DNA of 64,000 nt from Trematomus loennbergii (taxonomy: Eukaryota; Chordata; Actinopteri; Perciformes; Nototheniidae): assembly GCA_012861695.1 (NCBI GenBank), contig JAAOOA010000006.1:29927811-29991810 (forward strand), in the 5' to 3' direction. Numbering within the stretch: the first letter of the stretch is position 1; each line of letters starts with the position of its first letter. A program made the position numbers and the translations under genes. Below, one piece after another: positions 1 through 11,900 of the stretch. The notes below the pieces were generated by a model. It did no database searches. It worked only from the letters and a program-made list of their open reading frames with translations, and was not told the DNA's origin.

Positions 1-1158
1 GATCATTAAAAACTCTTAGGAGAGCAGTTTCTGTGCTGTAGCGTGATTTAAAACCAGACTGAAACTTTTCTGATATGCAGTTAAAATCAAGGTGCGACTG
101 CAGTTGCACTAAAACCACTTTCTCTAGGATTTTAGACAGGAAGGGAAACTTAGAAATAGATCTAAAGTTGGAGAGAACAGAATGATCAAGGTTCTGTTTT
201 TTTACAAGAGGCTGCACTACAGCGTGTTTAAAAAAGGTTGGAACGCAGCCTGAGGTGAGAGAGATATTTATCAAAGTTAAAATGTATGACCCAATAGTAG
301 TAAAACGTCTTTCAGTAGTCTGGGAGGAATACTGTCTAAGGGGTATTGTGAAGGTTTCAATGTTGTAACCACATCCGATAACTCGGACAGTGAAACCAGG
401 TCAAACTGCTCGAAGACAGCTGAGCACACAGGAGACACAGCTGGGTCTAAGGTGAGAGGACGGGGAAGATCTGATGGCCAAGACATTATCATTAAAAAAT
501 GAAAGGAACTTTTCACATAGAGTAGGTGATGGCACAACACAGGGTGAGTTACAGGGATTTAAAAGACAATTAAGAGTGGTAAAAAGGAACTGGGCCTATT
601 TCTGTTGTTGGACACAAGATTTGAAATAAAATGTGTTTTTGCACATAGCCCTCTGATATTCGCTTAAACCGTCTCTTAAAATCCCCAAGGAGACGTGAAG
701 TTTATCCTTCTTCAATCTCCTTTCTACTCGTCTACAAGCGCGTCTCAGGGCGCGAGTAGAGTCAGTTATCCACGGTTCAGTCACAGGTTTAGGGCGTCTG
801 GCCATGAATGGAGCGATCAGGTCCAGAATATCCGTGCAAGTAGAATTAAAAAGGCTGAGAATCTCCTCAGCACTGACATCACAAGAGTCAATTAATGTGG
901 GAAGCACAGAGTCATTAAAGGCAACGGAAAACTGTGACGCTGTCAGAGGATTCAGCGCACGTATAGGCGGCGCTCCGGAACGCACGAGTCAATTTGAGAG
1001 CAAGGCAGCATCATAGTAAATAACACAGGCAAATGGTCCGAAATACCAGTGTCACAAATGATGTCCCTGATACAAACATCTAAACCATGAGACAACACAA
1101 GGTTCAGTGTGTGTCCCTTCTCATGTGTCGGGTCATTAACCGACTGTGTAAGATACAT
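1..1158 (-). pseudogene. L2-like LINE fragment: endonuclease end to start of reverse transcriptase
   Basis: Broken minus-strand coding relic of a non-LTR retrotransposon. Reading down from 1158, the C-terminal end of an APE-type endonuclease is visible (DPTHEKGHTLNLVLSHGLD, then SDHLPVLF with the family's catalytic SDH). Next comes the linker (LDLIAPFMARRPKPV, EPWITDSTRALRRACRR) at about 985-600, then ELSDVVTTLKP and PLDSIPPRLLKDV at 540-277. The start of the RT follows at 180-1 (FPFLSKILEKVVLVQLQ, STETALLRVFND) and runs off the window edge. The frame changes several times, so it is not functional. The motif order matches L2/Maui-type LINEs; another CR1-group LINE is possible. The 5' side stops at about 1160, consistent with ordinary 5' truncation. 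Confidence 0.85.
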
Positions 1159-1264
1159 ACTCCAGTTTACAGTAGATAATATTCAAATGTTAATTGAAAT
1201 TTCATAATTAAAATGCAATACAAACAATGTTACCTGATTTTTCATTTATTCCAAAAACATTTAA

Positions 1265-1472
1265 AGGGGACCTATCATGCAAAATGCACTTTTGTACGTC
1301 TTTTATACATGAATATGTGTCCCCGGTGTTCCAGGGAACTCACCAAGTGTCAGAAAACACAACCCTCTCTATTTTCCTCCATACCCAAATCTCTAAAAAA
1401 AAAAGTATAAATATGCCTTATATAGGTATGGTCCTACACTATATTATTCAAATATAGCATGATAGGTCCAAT
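1265..1472. mobile_element. Short TTAA-flanked MITE
   Basis: A 208-bp non-coding element. TTAA lies directly outside both ends (1261-1264 and 1473-1476), and the near-terminal inverted repeats read GGACCTATCATGC and GCATGATAGGTCC. TTAA duplication is the signature of piggyBac and Kolobok transposases, so this is a non-autonomous passenger of one of them. The short ORFs across it carry no recognisable protein. Confidence 0.75.
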
Positions 1473-1663
1473 TTAAGAATAATTGACATTTAATTTTCAA
1501 AAACGTATCCTGCCAAACAACGGACATTTCTCTAAAGTTAAATGAAATAAAAAAATTAAATGCAGTAAAAAATGTTTGCCTAATTTACCTTATATGCAAG
1601 CAATAATTAACTCGCAGTTAAAATTAAAATGCAATTTTCTATTTGAAACAAAAACAGCATTAA

Positions 1664-2835
1664 CCTCTTAAGCACGGCGGTCCCCCCATTGGACCCCTCC
1701 CACCTTTTTGTTTTCGAGATAATGTCTCAGGGCTTCTTAACATTTATGAAACTATTAATGTGTAGCACCAGATTAACGGGAAGAATCTCAGCTAACTGAA
1801 GATATGAACCATTTTTACCAAAACAAAACACAAGTCTCATAAGAAGGGTCTAAATGACCCCTGAGCGAAAAAATTCTAACGCACTGCGGCACACAATTCA
1901 AGATAAAGATACCCTTATTACTTATCGTAGCTGCACATACAATATAGCCTATTAAAGCTGAGACTCTACTGATTATTTAGGTATAGTATCATCACTGAGC
2001 GATCCGAACTTGCGACAGGGGAAGCAAACACAGACATCACAACACGTACCTTTACGGAGGTTTTACGGCAGATCGTCTCACCGTAGCTGTCAATTAGGTC
2101 AAAAGACGTGTTCAATGGCATTAAAACGAAAAAAAAAATCTACAACTGTTGATCCATAGGTTGATAATGTACCTGTACCTTTTAAAAAATTATTTATAAT
2201 CCATAATTCCATTTTTTATGTAAAAATCGGAGCGGAAAAGTTAGCTGCTAATGGTAGCCACCAGAGTATATGCAGCTTCCGGTTTTGGTAACGCGTCACT
2301 CTCACTCCTTATTTGTTAACGTGTTGGTGTGTATATGACTTTCCCTCGATTCCATTGGCTCTAGCGGTTATAAAGAGATTTCATTCATCAAAATCGACCA
2401 AGGGGGCCAGAGATAGGTCAAATCCACCCAAATGACCCCAGAAGTGGGGTTTTTGGCTATATCTCTCTAAAAAGGTCACATTTCACTTGTTTTGCATCAA
2501 TCTTGATACAGGGTACTTATTATATGTTGTACTTTGGATTCCTAAAGCTTTTAGTCTACTAACCCATCATCCAAGGGTAGTTTTCACTATAAGTAAAAAT
2601 AATTTTTGGACGGACACTATAATTTACAGTTTTTTACTATGTAAAATCTGAATTTTCTTTAAAATAAAAAACATCTATATTGATTCTGACTTTTCTACAT
2701 CCAACTCACAGGTTATCATTACTTTGAGAATAAAGATTATTAATTAACCCTTTTAGAAGGGAAGATATGGTCATTTGTTCTGGGAATGTCATTTTCGAGC
2801 CTGAGACCTGAAAAACAGGCTCAGGGCTTAAGAGG
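1664..2835. mobile_element. TTAA-flanked non-autonomous DNA transposon, copy 1
   Basis: A 1.17-kb element between TTAA at 1660-1663 and 2836-2839, with a 10-bp perfect TIR (CCTCTTAAGC / GCTTAAGAGG). It has no coding potential. Its right part (roughly 2400-2835) is homologous, in reverse complement, to the element at 41045-41757; both share the stretch containing CGAGCCTGAGACCTGAAAAA and its complement. The two copies define a piggyBac/Kolobok-type family. This copy carries several hundred extra bases on its left side. Confidence 0.8.
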
Positions 2836-2839
2836 TTAA

Positions 2840-3639
<800 letters not shown>

Positions 3640-3814
3640 CTACTATAACATGGAGTGAGGATGAAGGTCGGGAATAATAAAGATGATGTATTGAGTAAAG
3701 GTTATCCTGTCTCCAAGATGCTAATTGTTCTGTCAACAGTATTCATTTGCCAGGACTCCCAAAGGGCATGCATCCATTTTGTTTGTTTCAAGCAGATGGG
3801 TTCTCTCTTTCTCT

Positions 3815-3817
<3 letters not shown>

Positions 3818-3858
<41 letters not shown>

Positions 3859-3885
3859 TGGTGTGTGTGTGTGTGTGTGTGTGTG

Positions 3886-3935
<50 letters not shown>

Positions 3936-3959
3936 TGTGTGTGTGTGTGTGTTGTGTGT

Positions 3960-4003
<44 letters not shown>

Positions 4004-4006
4004 GTG
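3818..4006. repeat. (GT)n microsatellite
   Basis: About 190 bp of GT dinucleotides with several single-base slips (GTGGTG, GTTGTG), preceded by a short CT run. It is opposite in orientation to the CA array 180 bp upstream, so the two arrays are mutually complementary on one strand. Confidence 0.98.
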
Positions 4007-4461
4007 CGCCTTTATTTATGCATATGTTGAGTGTTTGTGGTGTGCACACATTAGCATGTGTCTCTGTGTACCAAATAATGCAAGTTTAAATGAACATCAT
4101 CCGCATATGTGTATATGCACGGAGCCATTTGCACAGCGCAGAAAGTGAAGGGTGTACGTCATGATGGATTTAGAATGGGCACGTGACGTCCCTTGATTCA
4201 TTCTTACCATCAGATAACAAAATACAATCCAGCAAAAATAATTCAATAAGGCCTCAAAACTTAACTACGATATTGACAAAGTTTCACTAAAAGTGAAACG
4301 TTAGCTTAAAAAGTGGAAAACTAATTGTAGGCATAGTGTACTGGATTATACTGGGGATCAGGGGGGGTTGAAGTTAGTGGGATATTGCAAACAAAGTACC
4401 TAAGGCCTCCGCATTGTAAGGACAATAGTATTGGTGGAAAAAGTTCCTCTACAAACACAGT
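4007..4461. other. Unassigned non-coding stretch
   Basis: Nothing recognisable. The short minus-strand ORF at 4321-4560 runs into the adjacent hAT-like relic and is not a gene. Confidence 0.4.
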
Positions 4462-5127
4462 CAGGGCCGGATTGGGACAATAAGTCAGGCCGGGAATTAT
4501 AGACCCAGCCAGGCCACTACCAGGTTTTTTTTGTGCCATTTTGCTGGATTTATTTGTCAATATTTACAGCGTTCCTGCCCATAGTGATAGCCCTATAGTA
4601 TGCTCCCCCAGTAAGATTTTTATTTTGTTTTTTAGTTAAATGTTAAATATGGTGCATTTTGAGGGGAAAATAAAGAGATTATAGATCTATGGAAACACCC
4701 ATATGAAATAGAACTGTATACATTTAAATAATCATAAAATCATAAGAACATGCCTTAACAAATAACATACCATATCCAATTTGAAAAAACATTGAAACTT
4801 GTTTATTTATTTGTTTTTGGTTCATTTAAAGTTGTGAGTGTGTCTGGGCTCCTGAATCAGCCTCTCCTGTCTCCCTCCTCTGCCCCCTGCTCCTCTTTGA
4901 GGCAGCAGCAAATACTAGTTTTTAGCTCTCAACAAGTTTTAAAAGTTTATATCTTACCTTTTTCACCTAGTTAACTTTTTCTTAATTATTATTCATGCAT
5001 ATTTTACTAATCACTTTCCTCAAATGGAAATATGTGTTTACATAAATGGTGACCAAACCGTTTGAGACCCACAGAGATAACTTAGACTAAGTTAACTTTC
5101 TAAACACTCATAGAGTCCTTTACCTCA
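4462..5127. mobile_element. hAT-like relic, same family as 59094-59804
   Basis: It begins with CAGGGCCGGATTGGGAC, a hAT-type terminus. From about 4960 to 5127 it aligns in the same orientation with the interior of the hAT at 59094-59804; shared runs include TTTACATAAATG, CGTTTGAGACCCAC and GAGTCCTTTACCTCAC. No right TIR is present. The sequence stops at the MITE starting at 5128, so the copy is truncated or replaced there. Confidence 0.6.
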
Positions 5128-5590
5128 CCTGAGGCCTGTACTACGAAGCCGGATTTTCCTAACCTGGATATTTTGAGTTAGCCGGTTGGCCCAATCCAAA
5201 ACATACGCGCTCTCGCTAAACTGTACTACGACGCTGGTTATCAAGTGTATCGCTCAAGCCAGCCGTGTCCTATCTAGTTAGGTGCGCGTTCACATGAAAG
5301 GGGTGGTATTTGGAGCATCCGACCAATCTCAAACACGGACAAGCGTACTGACAGCGCTGCGTCATACTTCCTGAATGAAAAGTGAACTTTAATATTAGTC
5401 AAATATGAAGAAGTTAAACTTTAAACATCCATGACTTAAACACTTTATCCAGGATAAAAGCCACATAGCTGCACCTGCAAGGTGAATACAGCTGGTAAAA
5501 GAGAACCAGCGTCGTAGGACCGGAAAGCCCGAGTTTTCCCTGAAGTCAGCCGGCTAAGCGAAAATCCGGCTTCGTAGTACAGGCCTCAGG
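5128..5590. mobile_element. MITE with 31-bp perfect TIR
   Basis: A 463-bp non-coding element. Both ends carry the same inverted 31-mer, starting CCTGAGGCCTGTACTACGAA and ending in GGATTTTC on the left, with its exact complement on the right. The short target duplication is ambiguous (TGA/TCA next to the inner GGCC ends), so a PIF/Harbinger-type origin is only an inference. It sits between the hAT relic and the first L2 piece. Confidence 0.8.
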
Positions 5591-5656
5591 ACTGCCTTTT
5601 TCCACCTCAAAAACATTGCCCTTCTCCGCCCATCACTCTCCTCTGCTGATGAAACG
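5591..5656 (+). pseudogene. L2-like LINE RT, piece 1 of 3
   Basis: The plus frame encodes AFFHLKNIALLRPSLSSADE, the L2-type RT segment that precedes the HAFITSRLDYCNSxLYG motif. The reading is cut by the DIRS element and resumes at 12083. Together with 12083-12138 and 15834-16350 it forms one LINE copy split by two large insertions. Confidence 0.85.
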
Positions 5657-5875
5657 TCGGGTTACGTATTGTAACCCTTGTTATATAAACACAGGCGGAG
5701 CCCTCTACTGGACTCTATGGGTACTACCTTATCCCGCGTGCATTCTCCCACTGAGACTTCTATAGACGTAGCCGGCCCAGGGCGGGCCTACCTGAATGCA
5801 CGCCGCATCACACCGTATAAAAGGAGGCCTCGCCTCCTGACTGCATCCTATACCTCTCTTCAGCGAGCGGAACAG
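5657..5875 (+). repeat. DIRS left inverted terminal repeat
   Basis: It starts GTCGGGTTACGTATTG and runs through GGACTCTATGGGTACTACC to CTCTTCAGC. From about 5690 inward it is the reverse complement of 11897-12060 with high identity. The outer about 35 bp (the GGGTTACGTATTG part) are specific to this end, as usual in DIRS elements whose two outer ends differ. Confidence 0.9.
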
Positions 5876-5892
5876 GACAGACAGTGCCCTGA

Positions 5893-5991
5893 GTAGAGGG
5901 CTCCGCCTGTGTTTATATAACAAGGGTTACAATACGTAACCCGGCGTTATATCTCTCACAGGCTCCGCCCTCTACTGGACTCTATGGGTAC
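5893..5991. repeat. DIRS internal complementary region (ICR)
   Basis: A back-to-back copy of both element ends. 5893-5942 is the reverse complement of the left outer end (TATATAACAAGGGTTACAAT), and 5943-5991 matches the complement of the right outer end (GTTATATCTCTCACAGGCTC). In DIRS1-type replication the ICR templates joining of the two ends of the cDNA circle. This fusion is strong evidence for the DIRS assignment. Confidence 0.9.
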
Positions 5992-6534
5992 AGTGGGTGG
6001 AGCCCTGATGTATACGCGCACTGTCGTCCAACACCAATCCACCCTACTGCCCCTGACCGGCTTTTCTGGTCAGCAGCTGCTGCCCCCCCCTCCTTTAACC
6101 CGGTTGTGACCGAGGAGAAATCTGGGCTGCGGCTGACAGAGCACACCCTGCTGCGCTTGCCTCGCAGAAAGTGTGCTCAAAAACAGTGCCGGGGGACCCC
6201 CCCCCCCCCCCCTAGACGGATGGGGAGAGCCCCCTCGGCCCCGTATGGGCTTACTACGCACCTGCCTTCCTGAATCCCTAAGGATAACAGGGAGAGCGCC
6301 AGCGCCCATGCCTCACACTCAAGCACTGACCCCATGCAGAATGTGAGAGGACTAAAAATGTGGGGGGGCTATCCTCCCCCTGCCTCTCGGCAGGAGGGGG
6401 GCAGCCCCTCCGCCCGTAACGGGCCAGCGCGCCTCTTGCCTATCCCGGGACCCTCAGAGGGCCCAGGAAAGGTGAAGGCGCATCACGTCCGGGGAGGGGG
6501 TCAGATGCCAACTGACCCACAACCCCCCCCTCCC

Positions 6535-7355
6535 CTACAAATTCTGTGTTGCCCCAGCAAGCACAGACGAGGAGAAAGAGCCAGACATGTCCAAGAGATA
6601 AAACCTTATAAAGGGGCCTGGCGTCGACCAAGACGCCGCTGTGCATAAATCCTCCACACTGTTGAATAAGGCTGTTGACACAGCTACAGCCCGTGTGGAG
6701 TGCGCACGAATCCCCGTGGGGCAGGCTCTCCCTGCCTGACCGTAGGCATGTGCAATGCACTCGCAGAGCCAGCCTGCCAGGCGTTTCTTGGACAGAGCTT
6801 TCCCGATCACCCCGCCCCCGAAGCACACGAACAGCTGTTCGGTGCGTCTAAGGGCAGCCGTGCGCTCCACATAACATGCTAGCGCACGCACCGGGCAGAG
6901 GAGGTGCAGTTTAGCCTCCCTGGCCCCCCATGGAGGGGGAGACTAAAACCCCCTAACTGAATAGCCCTCGACCTGAACGCACTCCTTAGGTCTTTAGACA
7001 CAAAGGAGGGGTTCGGTCTAAGTGTCGCGCCGCTCCGGCCACCCCGAACTAGTAAACAACTCGGGTGCACCGACAGAGCAGTTAACTCGGACACTCTTTT
7101 GGCTGACGTTAAGGCAAGAAGCAAAGCTGTTTTCCACGACAATGCTTTCAGAGGGGAGAGCTCCAGAGGCTCAATGGTCCCGAGGCCAGAGCCTCGAGCA
7201 CTAGGGGGCAGGTCCCTCCCCATCCTGTTCCGGACGCGTCCGTGAACACTGTGATGTAGGAGGTCACCCGTCCCAGTGGAGACCCCCTCCGGAGGTGGTC
7301 CGGAGACCCCAAAACCGGAGGTTGCCCCCACTGAGGGGGGGGGAGGAATGGTCAC
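6535..7355 (-). pseudogene. DIRS tyrosine recombinase, frameshifted
   Basis: Two overlapping minus-strand frames joined near 6880-6891 carry the catalytic domain. The upstream frame (to 7355) has TALLLALTSAKRVSELTALS, including the first catalytic Arg. The downstream frame has RALACYVERTAALRRTEQLF, then IRAHSTR (the H-x-x-R box), then FIRFYLLD with the nucleophile Tyr. At about 7190-7240 the frame VFTDASGTGWGGTCP, the start of a DIRS RNase H, reads almost directly into the recombinase. The rest of the RNase H and the recombinase N-terminus are therefore deleted. All four key residues are still readable, but the gene is broken by frameshift and deletion. Confidence 0.88.
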
Positions 7356-7696
7356 CAGCCGTCGTTTGTGCCTCCAAACGCAGGCTGGGGAACCACCTCT
7401 GCAGGCGGCGCATATGTAGTAACCCCAGCGGGACCACCATGTGAACAGCCGCCATGAGACCCAGAGTCTGCATGACAGTTAAAGCTGTCACTGTCGCCCC
7501 CTGTCGCAGCCTGTGCCCCGCCCTGAGAAGTAGAGATGGCAAATCCGGATCCTTTTACGGACTCAGGGTCTTCTGAGTCAGTCATTGAAGAGATCCGGAT
7601 CATACGAGTCATTTGAGTCATATGAGTCAGCATCACCAAGACCGTAGAAATCCTATCGGTGAAACCGAAAAGTTGATGCATTTCACGAGCATATTA

Positions 7697-7942
7697 TTAT
7701 TCCATATATTTTGAATATATATATATATATATATTTGTATACATATATATATATATATATATATAATATCTGCATGTATATTTTCTATTTCGACATGTAT
7801 ATTTCTATTTTATTTTATTTTTCTTTCTATTCTTGTATATTTTGTAGTTTTGTTTTATTGTAAAATGCCTTTTATGCTGCTGTAACAACAATTTCCCAAT
7901 TTGGGATCAATAAAGTACTATCTATCTATCTATCTATCTATC
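7697..7942 (+). mobile_element. 5'-truncated LINE tail (Rex1-like) with (ATCT)n end
   Basis: About 245 bp containing (AT)n runs, TGCTGCTGTAACAACAATTT, a polyadenylation-like AATAAAG and a terminal ATCT microsatellite. It is flanked by TATTA at 7692-7696 and 7943-7947. The hAT-B copy at 48233-49536 has the empty site, reading from the ...CGAGCATATTA equivalent directly into AAACT..ACGTTA. The tail resembles the LINE 3' end at about 57735-57965. Confidence 0.75.
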
Positions 7943-8042
7943 TATTAAACTGACGTTATATTAACCTCCGCTACACAGTGTATTTTGCTTTAATAAAAAA
8001 TGTTGATCACAAAAAAAAGGGTTATTTTGCGATTGGCAAATC

Positions 8043-8300
8043 TGAATCTGCTGTTGACTCGTGCATGAGGACGAGTCTGCTGGATCTCTGGATCTGCTGC
8101 TATATACGGCTCCGAGTCCGCACGAGTCTGCTCTGCTGCACAGTGAGTCAGGATTTGCGAATCTGAGTCTGCTGTGGACTCGTGCATGACGACGAGTCTG
8201 CTGGATCTCTGGATCTGCTGCTATATGGTTACGGCTCCGAGTCCGCACGAGTCTGATCCGCTGTGTGTTGCAGCGAGTCAGGATTTGCGAATCTGCGAAT
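8043..8300. repeat. Tandem duplication of about 125 bp inside hAT-B
   Basis: Two adjacent units (about 8043-8167 and 8168-8297) share GACGAGTCTGCTGGATCTCT, GGCTCCGAGTCCGCACGAGT and GAGTCAGGATTTGCGAATCT. Related partial units occur in the second hAT-B copy. It is non-coding. Confidence 0.8.
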
Positions 8301-8739
8301 CTGCGAGTCTGCTCGTGCATAATATAGCGCGGGAGCCGGGTGCTGGAGGAGGGGCTATGCTCGTGCACATGACGAGTATGGATCTGCTATGCTATTACGG
8401 TTAGGAGCCGTCGGCTCCTCTGAGTCCCCACGAGTCTGCAGGAAGTTTCACTGATCCGCGTCCCCTCCCCTGAGCCAAACGATAACTTCTGGCAGGCAGC
8501 TATCCTGTATACTTGCTAAAGGGTAGGTAGATGGACTGGGGTACGTTGTAATGTGATTTTACATGTTATAAAGAGAGTAGCGAGTGACGCAATTTATAGT
8601 TTTAATTTGTACGTCACACCAAGTGTGGGACTCAAGGACTCGGGTTAATGGAGAGGGGAGACTCGTCACGACCAGCTCATTTCTAGGATCCGGGTTAATG
8701 ATCCGGATGAATCAGGACTCGCCCATCTCTACTGAGAAG

Positions 8740-9540
8740 GGACGCACGTCTGCTCTCTGACAGGGTGGCACGCAGCGCGTCTGCATCGAGCACCACACCC
8801 AAATACAACGCCTGTTGGCGAGGTATGGGGGTGCTCTTTTTCCAATTGATCGCAAAACCTAATTTGGTTAGGTGTGTGATCAACTGTGCTGTGCAAAACA
8901 TTGCCTGTTCCCGGGACCCAGCCATGACTATGAGGTCGTCTATGTAAAGAAAACTCTCATGCCGTGTGCGCGCAGCGGTTGAAGCGCTGTGGCCACACAT
9001 TTGCTGAATGTGCGTGGGGATAGGGAATAACCGAACGGCAGCCTGTTGTACTCGTAGGCTGTTCCCTGGAAGGCAAAACGCAGATACTTTCTGTGCTCTG
9101 GAACAATTTCCACATGAAAGTACGCGTCTTTCAGGTCGATGGTGGTGAACCAATCGCCTGGCTGCACAAGCCCTAGTAACTGTTTCACAGTTAACATGCG
9201 GAATTTCCTGCTGGAAATATGACGATTCATGCATCGGAGATCTAGAATAGGTCTGAATTCCCCTGTTTCTTGAGAACCAGGAAATACACGGAATAAAGAC
9301 CCTTCTCTCTGTGCTGAGGCTGCACAACAGACACAGCCTGTTTCTGCACCAGAGCCTGAATCTCTGCTGAGAGGAAACCCATCTCCTCCTGGGAAGACAG
9401 ATTTACCTCTCGCATGCCCATAAAAGGAAGTGGGATGCTGCAAAACTGGAGTGAATAGCCCCGTTTCAGCGTCCTGTCCATCCACCTTGTCAGTACACAG
9501 CTGAGTTTCCATTCCCCATAACATTGTGTTAATGGGCAAG
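8740..9540 (-). pseudogene. DIRS reverse transcriptase, frameshifted
   Basis: Minus-strand frames give the RT core: FRPILDLRCMNRHISSRKFR, LTVKQLLGLVQPGDWFTTID, motif A in TIDLKDAYFHVEIV, FQGTAYEYNRLPFGYSLSPR, then, after a frameshift near 8955, motif C in FLYIDDLIVMAGSREQ and LGFAINWKKSTPIPRQQALY. This is the RT type of DIRS elements (FRPILDLR and LPFGxSLxPRTF). The downstream end was interrupted by hAT-B; beyond it, 7542-7264 continues with LMAAVHMVVPLGLLHMRRLQ, the usual RT-to-RNase H connector. Confidence 0.92.
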
Positions 9541-10970
9541 CCCTCAGCTGTGGGGCCGCAGCTATAAAGCTGTGATACTCTCTGATGACCCGCTCCGCCG
9601 AAAAACTCCCGTAAAGGGGAGATTCGCCCGTGGGGGGTCGAAGCAGAAAGGGCCGATTATTTATTGAGGACCCTGAACGCACCGCCGCACGCTCCCTCGT
9701 AATGCTATTTTCCTCACTATGGAAAACAGTATTAACCGGAGCTTTTACAGGCGTAGTGTGTTTTACTAAGGCCCCTGAACGCACCGCCACGCGCCTCTTT
9801 ACGAGTGCGGGCGTTGCTATAATCAGGGGTGCACACAACTTTCTCAGTGAGGTACTCTGGAGCTTCGCGATTGTCAACGGGGGGGGGGGTGGTAGTGGAG
9901 TACAGAGCTTCGTGACCGCGGAGCGTGTGAACGTTGTGATCAGCTGTTTTAGCGCAGGGCTGCTGTACAGACCGACGTTAACAGCAGCCCTGTCTGTGCA
10001 CACGGAGCCCGACTCTGTCGTCCGGTGATCTAACCGCCTTCTGGAAAAGCTTCACAAGTACGTCGGTACGCAGATGCGCTTTGTGACACAAGTGACGGTA
10101 CGCATTTCAGATTGTTGCCGCGCATGCGTACCTGCGTACCAGTTATGTGCACCCCTGGCTATAATGCAGTTTCCACTCAAGAAAAAAACGGCAGATTTTC
10201 CACTGAGGTACCTGAACGCACTGCGGCCCGCTCTCGAGGGGGGGGGGGCGCGCGTCGTCCTAATGCTATTTCCCTCACTATGGAAAACGGCATTTAACCT
10301 GAGTTCTTACAGGCGTAGTGTGTTTTACTAAGGCCACTGAACGCACCGCCACGCGCCTCTTTACAAGTGCGGGCGTTGCTATAATGCAGCCCCTATCAGC
10401 ATAGTAAACAGCATTATTTGGAGTCTTAGCTTCAGGCATAGAATGTTTTCTAACAGAAACACGTCGGTCATAATGTCCCTGTACCCGCACCGCACTATAA
10501 CAGTGCTGTCTGCGGTTTATCACTCTCACCTGCGCACTCCCACTAGCCTCCTCCCTAACGGGAGCTATAGCTGGGGCGGCGAATGGGGAATTTGTACAGT
10601 CCTCAACATGTGCAAGTGTATTGTGGAAACAAAGGACACTCAGACTTGGATACAGATCAACACCATCTTTATTTTAAAAGTTTTGACAGAGATCTGGGCA
10701 TTAAATAGGCAGATAACTACGCAAAGATGGAGTTCCCCACCCGGGTGCTCTGCTATTGCGGAGCCTGCCTCGGTTGGGCAGCCCCTCCCCGTGATTGCCG
10801 GTATGCCGGTGCCACGGGATGGGCCGTAGAGGTGGAGGGCGCTGCAGCTACGGGACCCCCGTGCCGGCGCCTCTCCCTCCGCTTCACTGTCGTACTACGC
10901 TCCCTCCTCTGCATGGCATGCGAGGGGGGCACGTAGCGGGGCCTGAGGGGGAGCCAGCGATAGCATGCGG
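9540..10970 (-). pseudogene. DIRS linker between gag-like ORF and RT, with a direct duplication
   Basis: Low-complexity coding linker upstream of the RT. A segment at about 9660-9835 recurs at about 10200-10385 (shared CAGGCGTAGTGTGTTTTACT, CTGAACGCACCGCCACGCGC, GTGCGGGCGTTGCTATAAT), so it contains a partial tandem duplication with a period near 540 bp. The remaining frames have no recognisable domain. Confidence 0.6.
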
Positions 10971-11900
10971 CTAAGCTGGACTCTCTCCTCCTCTAGGCGG
11001 CTGACTGGGTGACCGAGGAGACCGACCCAAAGAGCCCCTCCGTGGACACGGGGGCTCCGAGGAGATCTCTCGGTCCTTTTTAGATAGGGCCGTGAGCCCT
11101 GGCCACACGTGACGAGACGCCACTGTGGCCAGGGAAATCATCCGTCCTGCTGCGGTGGCCGCGCCATAAATCAGATTACTCATCTGACTAACAGCGTGGT
11201 CCGAATAATCGCTCTCGTCCTGAGACGGGAGGGCGGGGGCGTCTGCCTGAGGGTGATCAGGAAGACGCCAACACGCCAAGATTATCGGGGCCTTCGTTTT
11301 AAATGGCTGCTGCCATGTCGCCTCCACACACCGCCATACCTCTGGCAGCTGGGGCGAAACGAAGGTCGGCTGCGCCGGATGCACCCCGATGCGCCATAAA
11401 CCCCCGATCTCAGGCGGTTTACAGGCCTCGGTGGCAGCGGTAAACCTACACGCTCCGCCGCCAGAGTCATCACCGCTGGGAAATCCATCCGCGCAGAGCT
11501 GAGAGTTGGACCTCCGGATAGCGAGGCGTCCTCGTCGTCGATCATCGGAACCGGGGCCGTCTGGCCCCACGGCAGGGAGAACCGGAACGATGTCCCCTCG
11601 CTTCCCGAATCGCCCATGTCCACGACGTCGAGATCCAGCTCCTCCGACTCCTCCTGCGGGGCAATCTTCTCCAGGAAGTGCTGCCCACGATGCTCCCTCG
11701 TGCGCCGCGGGATCGCCTGGCAGGCCGAGCACGCCGGCGTCGAGCCCATACCGTTCATCGCGTGGTCGGGCCCCAAAACACGTGAAGCAGAGGGGGTGCG
11801 GATCGACTCCTGAAATCAGGTTCGGACAATTCGGGCAGGTCCCATACTCTCTCTCTATTACTTTCACTTCAATACGTCTTACGTCTTCTGTGGAATCACT
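10971..11900 (-). pseudogene. DIRS ORF1 (gag-like), frameshifted
   Basis: Overlapping minus-strand frames encode a protein starting near TCPNCPNLISGVDPHPLCFT, with a Cys pattern (CPNC...CFTC...CSAC) that suggests nucleic-acid binding. An acidic region (ESEELDLDVV) follows, then QMSNLIYGAATAAGRMISLA and WPGLTALSKKD near the C-terminus. A diverged copy of the same protein is at 56673-57487, where the corresponding motifs are CPSCLGLIAGADLHRRCVEC and LVHGMATAAGRVMSLATVAL. Known DIRS ORF1 proteins occupy this position. Frameshifts around 11700 and 11280 make it non-functional. Confidence 0.8.

Larger units (their letters stand above)
7531..8731. mobile_element. hAT transposon 'hAT-B', copy 1
   Basis: A 1.2-kb non-autonomous element inside the DIRS. 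The ends are TAGAGATGGC and ...GCCCATCTCTA, with a perfect 8-bp target duplication CTGAGAAG at 7523-7530 and 8732-8739, the hAT signature. Further in, both ends carry ATCCGGAT motifs. The interior holds a LINE tail (7697-7942) and a tandem duplication of about 125 bp. A second, inverted copy lies at 48233-49536. It separates DIRS recombinase/RNase H sequence from the RT. Confidence 0.9.

Noticed and set aside
3655..4148. Long ORFs through the GT array (Cys-Val / Thr-His repeats)
   Set aside because: Dinucleotide repeats give stop-free frames automatically; no flanking coding signal.
7918..7945. ATCT repeat as a stand-alone microsatellite
   Set aside because: It is the 3' tail of an inserted LINE fragment with its own short TSD.
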